NCBI GenBank assembly: GCA_030544225.1
Contig: CM060489.1
Location: 2,003,368-2,067,367 of the forward strand
Origin: Skeletonema marinoi
Lineage: Eukaryota; Bacillariophyta; Thalassiosirophyceae; Thalassiosirales; Thalassiosiraceae
Length of the DNA: 64,000 nt
Reading direction: 5' to 3'
The notes beneath the pieces were generated by a model. The model ran no database searches, was not told the DNA's origin, and worked only from the letters and a program-made list of their open reading frames with translations. Positions 24,526 to 34,105 of the stretch are shown piece after piece (position 1 is the stretch's first letter; the number at the start of each line of letters is the position of its first letter). A program made the translations under genes and the position numbers.

Positions 24526-24764
24526 AAGGATATATTGCACTACTCAAGCTCTTAATACGTGTATCGGCCATGCTACAGCTCGTACGTGACCTGATGAGAT
24601 CCAATTTGGGATGGCCGCGAGCAACACTCTAGCACCATATCGTATCCAACGCTGCCAATGGAGCAATGCACAGCTTTTAGGGGCCCATTATAGTTGGTTA
24701 CGATAGTATAGAAGGATATATTGCACTACTCAAGCTCTTAATACGTGTATCGGCCATGCTACAG

Positions 24765-25063
24765 CAGAGCAGAGACCTATGCACGGCTACGGCTTCGGCT
24801 TCGACGACATGCGGTCAGAATCTTATCAATTCTTCATCTGTTCCATACGCTAAGGCACCGCCTATCATCATACTCTTTGTGAAACAACGAATGAGTGATG
24901 AAAAGGATTATTTTTCCCGTGCGTAAGTTTGCTTCGTCTTGGGCAGCCAAAGCGGAGCTCTGGCCAATGGTCCCCCTGCAGGTAGGTGACCTGATGAGGT
25001 TAGCCCTCCATGGAAATTAGTTGCCGTCGCCATCACCAAGTCCCAACGATGACCCCACCGTAT
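24765..25063. other. Unique spacer between satellite and retroelement
   Basis: About 300 bp. The satellite stops abruptly inside a unit at catgctacagc and is followed by unique DNA. A fragment near 24986 (gtgacctgatgaggt) matches part of the satellite unit and may be a decayed remnant. The last four bases (gtat, 25060-25063) are the target duplication of the LTR element. No gene seen. Confidence 0.6.
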
Positions 25064-25268
25064 CGTAGAAATCCTCACGCTACGTGATACGAGGATGTTG
25101 CAGTGGATGAACAGTAGGTACAATGTATACAGTATGCGTTATAGCGTTATCATGTAACAAGGAAAGTAGACATAAACAACCATGGTAGAAAGGTAGGTGA
25201 GAGCGAGAGTGATCGTGTAAAGTATGCATTGGCATACTCCCCGTTACCGAGGAGTCCTTATTAAAACG
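25064..25268 (-). repeat. 3' LTR of the Copia-type element (left copy)
   Basis: 205 bp, with the same length and, by eye, the same sequence as the right copy. It starts cgtagaaatcc and ends ttaaaacg on the plus strand, so its termini read CG...CG rather than the usual TG...CA. A gtat target repeat abuts its left side. Confidence 0.93.
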
Positions 25269-25319
25269 CTCCCCGTGAATTGTAAGCTCACGGTTGCAAT
25301 TCAAACATATTCAATAGCA

Positions 25320-27995
25320 TTATACAGATGGTTGTTTCCCCATTTCCTCAGGATTGTTTATTTCAGAAGGATAGTACATAATGTCGTTCAACAGGTTGTT
25401 CCTTTGATATTGTGGTAAGATCTTGGTCAGCGCGTCAGCTTTGTTATCCTTTGTGGGAATCTTTGTCACTCGTAGGATTCCTGCTGCTGCAGATTCACGG
25501 ATGATGTGAAAGTCGACTGATTGTGCTGCTAGCTGGATGGGATTGCTCTCCTTGACGACGCTAAGCGGGAGCTCATCGGTGGATCCATCTGTCCATTTTA
25601 CTTTGATATGCCACCCAGCGGTGGTGATCTTCTTCTTTTCCATACCATACTTGTCCAGATTCATGCCCCTGGATCTCGGAATTGCATTCCCATCTTTGCG
25701 GTGCCCGTAGATTTCGTCGAGCAGTAGTGACTCTCGCCCCTCATCATCAGTCTGTGCGAAGATATTCTCTGCAATGGTGTTAGCCTGGAACTTCTCGTAG
25801 GTACCATCTGACAATTCCACGTCGTACTCTCGTGTGTCCAAGAGAACATTCTTGCTGGCTGTGCCAATCCCTTCACCTTTGTCGTCTCGGCAGCGCTTGG
25901 TCACCTTGCCGTAGACTGGGCCGTCAGGCCTGTCCAGTTTCACAGTTGCCCCGATGAGATTGTCAAGCTGGTCAAACTCAGCTTCGTCGTTAGCCTTCAA
26001 ATTATCATCAATGTTTCTCTGGTAGTCTGCCTCCACTTCAGGTGAATCCCCAGTTCCAGTCAAGTTGGATCCGTCATTTGCGATCTGTGCCAGGTGTCGG
26101 AGGGTATGAGTTGGATCTTGGATAGTATTCTCGCCATCCTTCGTCTCGATCATGCAGTTCTCATCGCTCAGCTTTTCATTTACCTCCTTATCAAAGGCCT
26201 TTAACTTCTCCAGGATGTCGTGAGACCTCATGTCCTCCATCGTCACATGTTGCACCGTGGATTCAGAGATAACTTTGCCCTCACGAGTGAGGATGTAGTA
26301 GCACATTCCAGTGCCCACCTTCTTCGAGATGCCAAGCCATCGACCAATGTCCTTGCAATCGTCTCCAATGCTCGGGTGAACCCCTTTCCAGTACCAAACA
26401 GGGTCGTAAAAGGCAAAGTCCAGCAACTCAGTGAGGTCCGGAGTTGTGCCGACGGTTGCTTGAAATGCAGATTCCGTCCCATCCGCCGGGGCTAGGATTT
26501 GCTGCACCTGTGCAGCGTGTTCGATACCATATGGCCACAATCTTGCTGGTACTCCGCGTGTTGCTTTGTAATCATGCCACTTCTTCTTGTTTTCCCGTAT
26601 CTGGTTATCTATAAGGTTCAACTCGTGTCGGTCGGGTTCAGCGTAGGTAACATTAATGCCCATCTTCTTCGTCATCTTATTAAACTCAGTATCTCTTCCG
26701 GTGAATTCCGCTGCCGAATCCACCTTCAACTGTCCAGGCGTGCCTGTATCCATGCAAAAGGAAGATAATGCAATGGCTGCGTCTTCGGATGTGTGGCGTT
26801 TCCTTGGATAGCAATCGACGTAACGCCCGTCTCCAATGTAGAACGCTCCGGTATCACCATGAATGGATTTGGTGTTGGACTTCACCCAGTCCATGTAGAA
26901 TCTGCCATTTAACTTTGGGACTTCAGATTGGAAGCGGATAGTGCTCCTCGGGAAGCGCCTCGACATCAGTAGGTTAGAGTATCTCGTCCCGGTCAGTGTC
27001 CCGCCGTTGAGTGTCTTGCGTGCCTTATCAAGGGAACATCCGAATATAACTGCTGCTCTCTCGGGAGTATGTTTGCTATGCCTCGTGGAGCTAAATGTTT
27101 CGCTAATTCCTACTCTCCTTCCATTCACAGTGGTAGTCCTGGGCGTACATCTTGCGGCATTGATCTTCCTAAATTCATCCGTGGTGTTGGGATCGATGAC
27201 AACTGACTTGATTATTCGGTCAGATAGGATGCTGGGCACATAATTTCCAGACACATTGCCCAGAGTTGCATCGAAGGAGTCTGTGTATTCCCCTTTTTGG
27301 TCTGGTGCTACATCCATCGCCATTATGGATACATTGACTTTCTTGATACTCTGAGTACGGTGGCGAGCCATGTCCACTGTTTGTGGATCCCACTCCTTCT
27401 GCTGGTCAGTGAGCATCACCACGATGTTATTAGGATCCTCCAGCTGTTCTTTCGTAGGCTTAAATGTTTCAAAGAATATCGTGGCCCCTTTGGTAAGGAA
27501 GGGAATAAATACGTCCTCATGGGTGATCCCGAACTTTGAGTTAATATCGTAGGGATTATCAGAGACGTCGACCTCAAAATCTCGCAGTTGATTTGGATTG
27601 ATCAGGGAGTGATCCATATTGGGCATCCATAGCCCTTGGTTAATCATCAAGATGTATAGCTTCCCAGTCTCAGGATGGATCCACCCCGTTGCAGCATCAA
27701 CGATGGGGACATCTGAAATCTGATCGAAGGATCCGTGAAAGCCGTTGACGTTGCAGGCTTGCCCAGTATCACTGATGTGGGCAAAATTACAGCCGAGAAC
27801 ACAGGTGTCCGCCCTAGAGTCGATCTCCGCCTTAGCTAATGTGGAGATGCCTCCGCCCTGTTGTTCTACCCTCGATTTCTTAACAGCTCTAATGGACCTC
27901 CTCTCCCCGGTAGTAACGGGGGAAATTGAGATGCCTGTGTGGAAAATAATGCAATCAAAATAGGTATCAGCATGAGCATGTATTGTGTATTGCAC
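25320..27995 (-). pseudogene. Copia-type pol region: protease, integrase and RNase H tail
   Basis: A frame of about 890 residues. Near residue 60 lies a retroviral-type aspartic protease motif (DSRADTCVLG). The middle carries an integrase core (FYMDW, then KVDSAAEFTGRD) followed by a tail with GATVKLDRPDGPVYG. The end matches the last part of a Copia RNase H (SVDFHIIRE, IPTKDNKADALTK). A reverse transcriptase core was not found, so the region is treated as a fossil. It overlaps nothing else on this strand and follows the gag-like frame by about 100 bp. Confidence 0.85.
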
Positions 27996-28102
27996 ATCCT
28001 TGTGTGTTCTATTATCTCTTTTCTTCTAATCAATTCCCAATACTAATCCAATCATTCCCCAATGTTAAATCCCCTCTGGATAAAATAGAGCTTTCTCTGT
28101 TC

Positions 28103-29947
28103 TTAATCATTCTTCTTATTGAACATCTGACTAAATCCATTAGCCCCCTCACCTTTGGCCTTCTTGTCATCCCTTGGATTGTTATCCCCGCCAGCCTGGC
28201 GCTTGGCATCGACCTCTGAGATGGTCCTGGTGATCATTTCCTTGACTTGTGCCTCACTGTAATACTTGCCGCTGCCACCTTGGCTATTCTGCTGCCCTTT
28301 GCTATTCCGAACAACCCTGCGACGGTTGAGCACGTACTGACGCACATCTCCGAGAAAGACAGACGGGTCGAACTGGTCGTAGATGAGTTCGTCACGGACA
28401 TCCACGCCATTGATCGTGGAATGGACGGTATGGCCGTCGTACAGTTTGTTCCGGCTTGCGTGATCTCCGCGCCCGCCAAAACGCCCGCCAAAACGCCCGC
28501 CAAAACGTCCTCCTCCACGTCCGCCACGCCCACGACCGCCACGGCCGCCGCGCCCCCCGTGGTAATAGTCTCCGCCTTGGAGCTGTTCTTGCGTGTTGGT
28601 AGTGTTTGTCTCCTTAATAGACTGGTTGTTCCGGGTCTTGTTTGCCAATGCTGCAGCGTAGACAATTTGAATCTTCGTCTGGAGGAAAGATGCAGCTTCA
28701 TGAAAGTGATACTTGAGCTTCGGATCATTTTGGACGTGCTCACAAGCGATGATGAGGATCTGCTGCTGTGCAGCATCGCCATTGATACCTTTGACCAACC
28801 TGTCCACGCGAGTTTCCTGTGAAAAAGTGTCCCTGGTGTGTTCCTCAATGAAAATGTAAGCTCCATTCAAGATGCCAACATAATTAGCCCATGGCATGCC
28901 ACTAGATCCGGCCAATTCTCCGCAGTATGTGACGCCTTCACTGTCACTAATCTGTTTACGTGCTTGGATGAGACTCGTCTCGGTACTGCTCTGGCCGAGG
29001 AACATCGCTCTCAACGTCAAGTAAGCCTGTCGTCCGTCCTTGGCCCTCCTGAAGGGTTTGACATGGTCGTACAGCTTCGTACCCTGCGTCCAACCTTCGA
29101 GTAGGTCGTAAACCCTGCCATTGTCTATGGTAAAAGCCGGTCCGGTTAAGGGCAGGCCTTGGTGGAGGCGTTGAGCAGTGGTTGGATTCAGGATGGAAGA
29201 TACATTCAGCGACCTACAAACATACCCAATGGTGGAGCCACTTCCATGTGCAGATGGACGTTGGCCCAAGTTGGTGTCCAATTGGTTGAACGCGTCGTGA
29301 GCCCCAGGCCCGTATAGGTCATCCTCCTTAACCACTTCCTTTAGGTCCTTGGGTTCAGCTCGTTGCTTCTCTTGCAACCGGAATTGATCCAACTCCGTGA
29401 GTGCCTGCTCAACGTCCCAGTTGGTAGACCATTCGTTAAGGGTCAACTTGGTGCCCGTGAGATTCCATACACGTACCTTGTGCACAAGTGCTTCCATCTT
29501 TTTGATTCTGATAGAGCTGATGATCTTATGCTGTTCATTTGCTCCTGTCATGGCCTTATTATGCCGTGCAATCGTATCCTCAAATGTGTCCGGCGACAAA
29601 TCCTTGAGGTCATCCAACTCATCTAGCCCCTGTGAATCAACAAATTGTTCCGCAGTGCCCTGAGGAAGTCCGCAACTGACGAACGCCGCAATGAGATCAG
29701 CACGTGCCTGCGACACCGTGGTGTTAGTTTGTGTCGTCGTCGTGGTGGTGCTGCTCCCCCCTCCGGTAGACCTGCCACCAGAGGCATTGACCACAGGCAA
29801 GCCGACCTTAGATCTTAGGTCATTTCGCAATACTGCTTTCGTCTTGTTATTCAAGTCCCTATTTGCTACACCAAAATTAGTGCGTAGTTCTCGCTTAAGA
29901 CCTGCCACGGTAAGAGCCAACAGCTCAGTTTCTGTCATGGAGGCCAT
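28103..29947 (-). CDS. Copia-type gag-like protein of the element
   Basis: A frame of 614 residues lying between the leader and the pol frame. It has an N-terminal helical region, a central capsid-like part, and a Gly/Arg-rich stretch (repeats of GRGG and RFGG near residue 480) that could bind RNA in place of the usual Cys-His zinc knuckle, which I do not see. The tail is again basic and Gln/Gly-rich. Identification rests on position and composition, not on a clear motif. Confidence 0.75.
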   Translation of the reverse strand: MASMTETELLALTVAGLKRELRTNFGVANRDLNNKTKAVLRNDLRSKVGLPVVNASGGRSTGGGSSTTTTTTQTNTTVSQARADLIAAFVSCGLPQGTAEQFVDSQGLDELDDLKDLSPDTFEDTIARHNKAMTGANEQHKIISSIRIKKMEALVHKVRVWNLTGTKLTLNEWSTNWDVEQALTELDQFRLQEKQRAEPKDLKEVVKEDDLYGPGAHDAFNQLDTNLGQRPSAHGSGSTIGYVCRSLNVSSILNPTTAQRLHQGLPLTGPAFTIDNGRVYDLLEGWTQGTKLYDHVKPFRRAKDGRQAYLTLRAMFLGQSSTETSLIQARKQISDSEGVTYCGELAGSSGMPWANYVGILNGAYIFIEEHTRDTFSQETRVDRLVKGINGDAAQQQILIIACEHVQNDPKLKYHFHEAASFLQTKIQIVYAAALANKTRNNQSIKETNTTNTQEQLQGGDYYHGGRGGRGGRGRGGRGGGRFGGRFGGRFGGRGDHASRNKLYDGHTVHSTINGVDVRDELIYDQFDPSVFLGDVRQYVLNRRRVVRNSKGQQNSQGGSGKYYSEAQVKEMITRTISEVDAKRQAGGDNNPRDDKKAKGEGANGFSQMFNKKND

Positions 29948-29967
29948 TGTGTCAAGTGCTTTGGTCT

Positions 29968-30275
29968 TTATTGAGGCTCCCTCGGGCCTTTCTCTACTCC
30001 TTTTTCTTTCCTTTGCTCGGCTCCCTCGGGCCTTTTGTTCTAGCTCGGCTCCCTCGGGCCTTTTCTGTTATCTCGGCGCTCTGGGCCGTAGGCGTCTGAG
30101 CCTCTTTCTTTTATCTCGGCGCTCTGGGCCGTAGGCGTCTGAGCCTCTTTCTTTTATCTCGGCGCTCTGGGCCGTAGGCGTCTGAGCCTCTTTCTTTTAT
30201 CTCGGCGCTCTGGGCCGTAGGCGTCTGAGCCTCTTTCTTTTATCTCGGCGCTCTGGGCCGTAGGCGTCTCGGGCC
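29968..30275. repeat. Tandem repeats in the leader of the Copia-type element
   Basis: Between the 5' LTR and the gag-like frame lie about five copies of a 43-bp unit (tatctcggcgctctgggccg onward), from about 30070 to 30270. Next to them are about three copies of a shorter, related unit (ctcggctccctcgggccttt), from about 29968 to 30065. All share cggcnc and cgggcc words and probably arose from one ancestral repeat. Confidence 0.85.
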
Positions 30276-30367
30276 TATTATTTTCTGAGGCGACTCGGGC
30301 CTTTTGTTTGTGTTGTTGTCGAAGCTGCCTTCGTAGATGCAGCGGTAAAGAATGGTGCCTGATAAAC

Positions 30368-30572
30368 CGTAGAAATCCTCACGCTACGTGATACGAGGAT
30401 GTTGCAGTGGATGAACAGTAGGTACAATGTATACAGTATGCGTTATAGCGTTATCATGTAACAAGGAAAGTAGACATAAACAACCATGGTAGAAAGGTAG
30501 GTGAGAGCGAGAGTGATCGTGTAAAGTATGCATTGGCATACTCCCCGTTACCGAGGAGTCCTTATTAAAACG
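30368..30572 (-). repeat. 5' LTR of the Copia-type element (right copy)
   Basis: 205 bp, matching the left copy. It is followed on the plus strand by the gtat target repeat (30573-30576). Just inside it, on the minus strand, gtttatcaggcacc is a possible primer-binding site, with only weak likeness to an initiator Met tRNA end. The start codon of the CASD1-like gene lies 128 bp beyond this LTR. Confidence 0.93.
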
Positions 30573-30700
30573 GTATTCGTATGACCCTACTTTTGAAAGC
30601 AATAAGTAGCGCCCCGCTCATCGCCCGCGCGGCAGCCTAAGTACTTACGTTCTCCGCTGTTTATTCCTTCCGACGAATTATTCAATAGTAATAATCTACA

Positions 30701-33700
30701 ATGCCTCAGATCGAAGCTGTCGGCGGTGGTCGAGGTATTATTCATCCTCTACGGCATTCTTTCGACAATCTTGATCCATTCGATGATATTGCTCCATCGA
30801 CTGTCGCAATGATCATTTTATTCGGGAGCATCATTTTCGCAACTGTCGGCATGGCGGCAAGAGATTGGCTGATTGGTGATAAACGAGCAATTTCCGCTGC
30901 AATACAGGCGCACACAATATCATCTACATCAAAGATAGACTACGCAGAAGCTGACGGAGAAAGTAGATCTCGCACAAATATCAAACCGCAAATTCAGCCA
31001 TGGGAGCCGTCGTTCGTCTCAACCTTCATCTTAATGTCTCAGATTGGGGGGTTTGGAATTATATTGTTCATTATTTATTCATTGGACACGAGCACCGCCG
31101 CTAGACCCGTGTCTATGTCAGGATTCGACGAAGATGAATTCGTGTTTTGGATTCTAGCAGTCCTACTGTACACCTATTTTGTAAGCTGGAAGCGAAACGA
31201 CGGAAAGCCCGAGCATTTCAGTAATAGAACATTGGACGGAGCTCATGTGCAAGATGACGCAACTCAAACATCTCGCACGACAACAAGTAGGAGCAAAATG
31301 AAAGAGAAAATTAGACAAAGGACTATCGAAATGGCATCTCTGCGCCAAAAAATCGAGACTGGCAACAGGGACGACGGTGCGTCAAGCCAAGGATCTGATT
31401 TGAGCAAGCGATTGGAAGAGGTGCTACTGACGGACAATACTGTTTTTGATAGTATTCTTGATACAATTGACGATGATATTCAAATTAAGGATGAGAGTGG
31501 CTTGCTTGAAAAAGGGTCAAAGCTCTTAGGCTTCAATTTTGCACATGGGCAATCTCGAATAATATGTGATGTGAAGCGGGAAAATGATGTTCTCAATCGA
31601 TCACAAACATTGGAATGGAAAGGTTTACTCTCAGCTACCATGCTGGTTTATCAATACAATATGGGTGAATACTATCAGCCATTCTCGAATGAGAACAAGC
31701 CCTCCCTGAACAGTGTCCACGTTTACGACAACCTAGCCAAAGCAGCAATGACGTCGCTCCTATTTTTAACAGGGTACAACCACACGTGCTACTTCTTCCA
31801 CCATCCATCCAATATCAACAGCGTATTCAAGCTGTCTCGTGTCCTACAAGTCTGTATGCGGATAAATTTGCTGGCAATCTCTATGTGCTTTGTGCTGGGC
31901 ACATCAAATTATGGCATGTGCCTCATTCACACGTTCTGGTTTTTGCTCATCTGGGTGATGATGCACGTAGGATCTTCAATGAACTATGAAAAGTATTTGT
32001 TTCGGCTGAAGCTTCTCGGTGCTGCGGTAGGCATCTTTCTGTTTTGGGACTGTAATATCTCAAGAGTTGCGAAGATAAATGGTGTTTGGGAAGCTTCTCA
32101 AGCTTCGTGGGAATGGTATTGTGTTTCTTATCTTCATCATTGGGCAGCTTTCATTGGGGCAATCTTTGCGATCAATCAGCCTATAGCTAGTCTACAACTG
32201 AGGAAGCTGGAATCATTGAATTTGCTGACCAATACGTTTGCAAAAATGTTGCTTTCAGGAACCTTATTAGTGTTGGCTTTGACATGGGCTGCTGGGCCGT
32301 TGCGGAAAAGTGCTACGGTTTACAACCTGTCTCATCCATACTTCGGCATTATACCAACTCTGTTGCTTGTCAATCTGAGGAGTGTGAATTGCTGGCTGAG
32401 AGAGCACCACATCGGCATGCTAGCTTGGCTAGGAAAATACTCTCTCGAAATCTATATATTGCATCACCACGCAAGCAACATTGTGTTCATCAGAGGTTAC
32501 CCTCGTTGTAATTTTCTGGCAGTAAGCGTGATTCTGATATTCACAGCTCGGCTGCTGCACAACATCACGTCAGTTATTCGACACATGTTACTTCCCGCAA
32601 ACGAGGAGGAAAAATGTTGGCAGAATACTGTTGCATGCTCTGTGGGTATCATGATACTATACGCTGCAGCATGTATTTTAACGTGGGCCGAAGCAGTTAG
32701 TCTCGGTACCATCTCGACGATCACGATGATTGTAGGCATCCTGTTGTATCAAGTGTTGATGGAAATGACTTGGTCAGACTACAGAGGAACAGCACCAAAG
32801 CTTAAAAAGAATCAATACGAAGATGATGAGGAAGCAGAGGAAGGAGGTACTACGAAGGTCAGCCCACCTCTTCTTGCTACTCTATCAATCTTTCTCCTGG
32901 GTTATGCTCTTTATCAGTCCGTCTTGACCAATACATCGCATTCGTGCAATCCAAACCACGCCAATAAAGGCCGCTGGGTTCCGTTAAATGCTTGTTTGGC
33001 GAGGACACAGCTTGATCGAAATACAATGAACTACTTTGGCCCAACACAATGTTCAACGCTAAATACAACTGAACAATGGGCGTGGCCCGAGGATACATGC
33101 GGTTTTCACTACCACAGTGGCTCCGAACTACGACTTAAACTTCAAGAAAGAAGGATAGTGTTCATTGGTGACTCCTCAGTGAGAAAGTTGTATCATTCCT
33201 TTTGTCGCTTTGCAGGAGATTTAACTGCTGGTGGATACGAAGGCACATCAACATCCCATTCGGATGCCTCAACATCCTTTGGGAGCACTTCGCTAGAGTT
33301 CAAATGGGCACCGCTGAGTGTGGATATTATAACGAAGATCAAGAGTACAAAGGCATCGTTCTCTAGAGAAAGAGAAGGAGGCCCCGATATAATCATCGCA
33401 GGAGGAGGTGTTTGGGACAAACTGCATCTGTCAGTTACCGACGAAGACCAAAGCTCACAGGAAGAAACCATAAAAACGCTTGCGTCCGAGCTGAAGTCTA
33501 TGAGAAAAATGTTCGGAGCGAGCGTTGTTTGGTTTGTTCCTCCGATAATAAACACTGTGGCTCTGAACAGCGACGAAAAGCGCTCCCAAATAAGCGAAGG
33601 GAACATCGAAGAAATGCGACGCATGTACCATGAGCTAGGCGTTCCACAGAGTGCGTCTTTCATCTTAGATGGTCCACAATTTACACAGGATAGAGTTTCG

Positions 33701-34105
33701 GATTCCTTTGATGGCGTTCATTATCCAAACCATGTCTACGATGCTGGGTCGCAAATCGTGTTGAACGCATTGGACCAGCTCTGGGGCGGGGACATGAACA
33801 AATCTATCATCACAAGATCGTACCTCCCAGCGACTAGCTCATTGATCAATCCCTACCTTGGTATGATGATGCTTTGCTTTGTTTTGATTGGTTTGTTCTA
33901 CTTTGATGGATACTTCGGGGTGGGCTATTTAGCTCAATTCTTTGTGAAGAAGATGTCCTTGTCCCCGAGCGAGTTGTATAAGGATGCATTTGATCACCAC
34001 CCTGTTTCCACAGCACAGGATCAAACTTCAAAAGTGGAATACAACGAGCATGAATCTGTTGGTTTGACGGGAAGATCCTCGTCATCATTGAGCAGGAGAC
34101 GATAA
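30701..34105 (+). CDS. CASD1/Cas1p-like polysaccharide or glycan O-acetyltransferase with permuted domains
   Basis: A single uninterrupted frame of 1134 residues. Residues about 30-200 hold three hydrophobic segments and a charged linker. From about residue 305 comes a multi-span Cas1_AcylT-type domain: QTLEWKGLLSATMLVYQY, FLTGYNHTCYFF, ISMCFVLGTS, LIHTFWFLL and LGKYSLEIYILHHH, about ten spans. From about residue 750 a lumenal SGNH/PC-esterase domain follows: WVPLNACLA, RRIVFIGDSSVRKLYHSFCRF (nucleophile Ser in GDSS), AGGGVWD, and FDGVHYPNHVYD (the Asp-X-X-His pair). One more span ends the protein. Family members add O-acetyl groups to sialic acids or polysaccharides in the Golgi. In the animal and fungal proteins I know, the SGNH domain comes first; here it comes last. 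The retroelement lies 128 bp upstream. Confidence 0.85.
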   Translation: MPQIEAVGGGRGIIHPLRHSFDNLDPFDDIAPSTVAMIILFGSIIFATVGMAARDWLIGDKRAISAAIQAHTISSTSKIDYAEADGESRSRTNIKPQIQPWEPSFVSTFILMSQIGGFGIILFIIYSLDTSTAARPVSMSGFDEDEFVFWILAVLLYTYFVSWKRNDGKPEHFSNRTLDGAHVQDDATQTSRTTTSRSKMKEKIRQRTIEMASLRQKIETGNRDDGASSQGSDLSKRLEEVLLTDNTVFDSILDTIDDDIQIKDESGLLEKGSKLLGFNFAHGQSRIICDVKRENDVLNRSQTLEWKGLLSATMLVYQYNMGEYYQPFSNENKPSLNSVHVYDNLAKAAMTSLLFLTGYNHTCYFFHHPSNINSVFKLSRVLQVCMRINLLAISMCFVLGTSNYGMCLIHTFWFLLIWVMMHVGSSMNYEKYLFRLKLLGAAVGIFLFWDCNISRVAKINGVWEASQASWEWYCVSYLHHWAAFIGAIFAINQPIASLQLRKLESLNLLTNTFAKMLLSGTLLVLALTWAAGPLRKSATVYNLSHPYFGIIPTLLLVNLRSVNCWLREHHIGMLAWLGKYSLEIYILHHHASNIVFIRGYPRCNFLAVSVILIFTARLLHNITSVIRHMLLPANEEEKCWQNTVACSVGIMILYAAACILTWAEAVSLGTISTITMIVGILLYQVLMEMTWSDYRGTAPKLKKNQYEDDEEAEEGGTTKVSPPLLATLSIFLLGYALYQSVLTNTSHSCNPNHANKGRWVPLNACLARTQLDRNTMNYFGPTQCSTLNTTEQWAWPEDTCGFHYHSGSELRLKLQERRIVFIGDSSVRKLYHSFCRFAGDLTAGGYEGTSTSHSDASTSFGSTSLEFKWAPLSVDIITKIKSTKASFSREREGGPDIIIAGGGVWDKLHLSVTDEDQSSQEETIKTLASELKSMRKMFGASVVWFVPPIINTVALNSDEKRSQISEGNIEEMRRMYHELGVPQSASFILDGPQFTQDRVSDSFDGVHYPNHVYDAGSQIVLNALDQLWGGDMNKSIITRSYLPATSSLINPYLGMMMLCFVLIGLFYFDGYFGVGYLAQFFVKKMSLSPSELYKDAFDHHPVSTAQDQTSKVEYNEHESVGLTGRSSSSLSRRR

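Larger units (their letters stand above)
15382..24764. repeat. Satellite array, about 50 head-to-tail copies of a 186-bp unit
   Basis: A landmark (aaggatatattgcactac) recurs every 186 bp (187 in the first one or two units) from 15592 to 24712, giving 49 full units plus a partial one. An older, much diverged unit lies at the left edge (about 15382-15591). Most of the unit is nearly invariant (gctcgtacgtgacctgatga; agcaacactctagcaccata). A variable block near its end comes in three main versions: ccaatggagcaat, tgagtatgacgat, and tgagtatggcgat preceded by tatcacacgc. The versions are arranged non-randomly, with longer blocks repeated. There are no spacers as in CRISPR, and no consistent coding frame. 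Divergence at the left edge and homogeneity inside are expected for a satellite evolving by unequal exchange. Such arrays often mark centromeric or other heterochromatic DNA, but nothing here proves that. Confidence 0.97.
25064..30572 (-). mobile_element. Ty1/Copia-type LTR retroelement, recent insertion, not autonomous
   Basis: An element of about 5.5 kb on the minus strand, with 205-bp LTRs at each end that look identical by eye and flanked by a 4-bp direct repeat (gtat). In element order: 5' LTR (right side), a possible primer-binding site just inside it, a leader with tandem repeats, a gag-like frame, a pol frame with protease and integrase, a purine-rich tract (ggggag) and the 3' LTR (left side). 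Protease before integrase with an RNase H tail at the end is the Copia order, and it resembles the diatom Copia lineages described in the literature as CoDi. No reverse transcriptase core is recognisable, so I judge the element broken (about one major loss) and not autonomous. LTR identity argues for a young insertion. Confidence 0.92.

Noticed and set aside
15592-24764. Possible hammerhead ribozyme in each satellite unit (cctgatgag motif)
   Set aside because: CTGATGAG is followed by a short atcc/ggat stem, but the GAAA that must come next is absent (ggccgcgag instead), and I see no matching third stem or cleavage triplet.
15382-24764. CRISPR-like array
   Set aside because: The repeats are head-to-tail with no unique spacers, are 186 bp long, and lie in a eukaryotic genome with no cas genes.
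28234-29104. Several other open frames over the gag-like region on both strands
   Set aside because: Frame-shifted and antisense shadows of a GC-rich frame; repetitive products without any family features.
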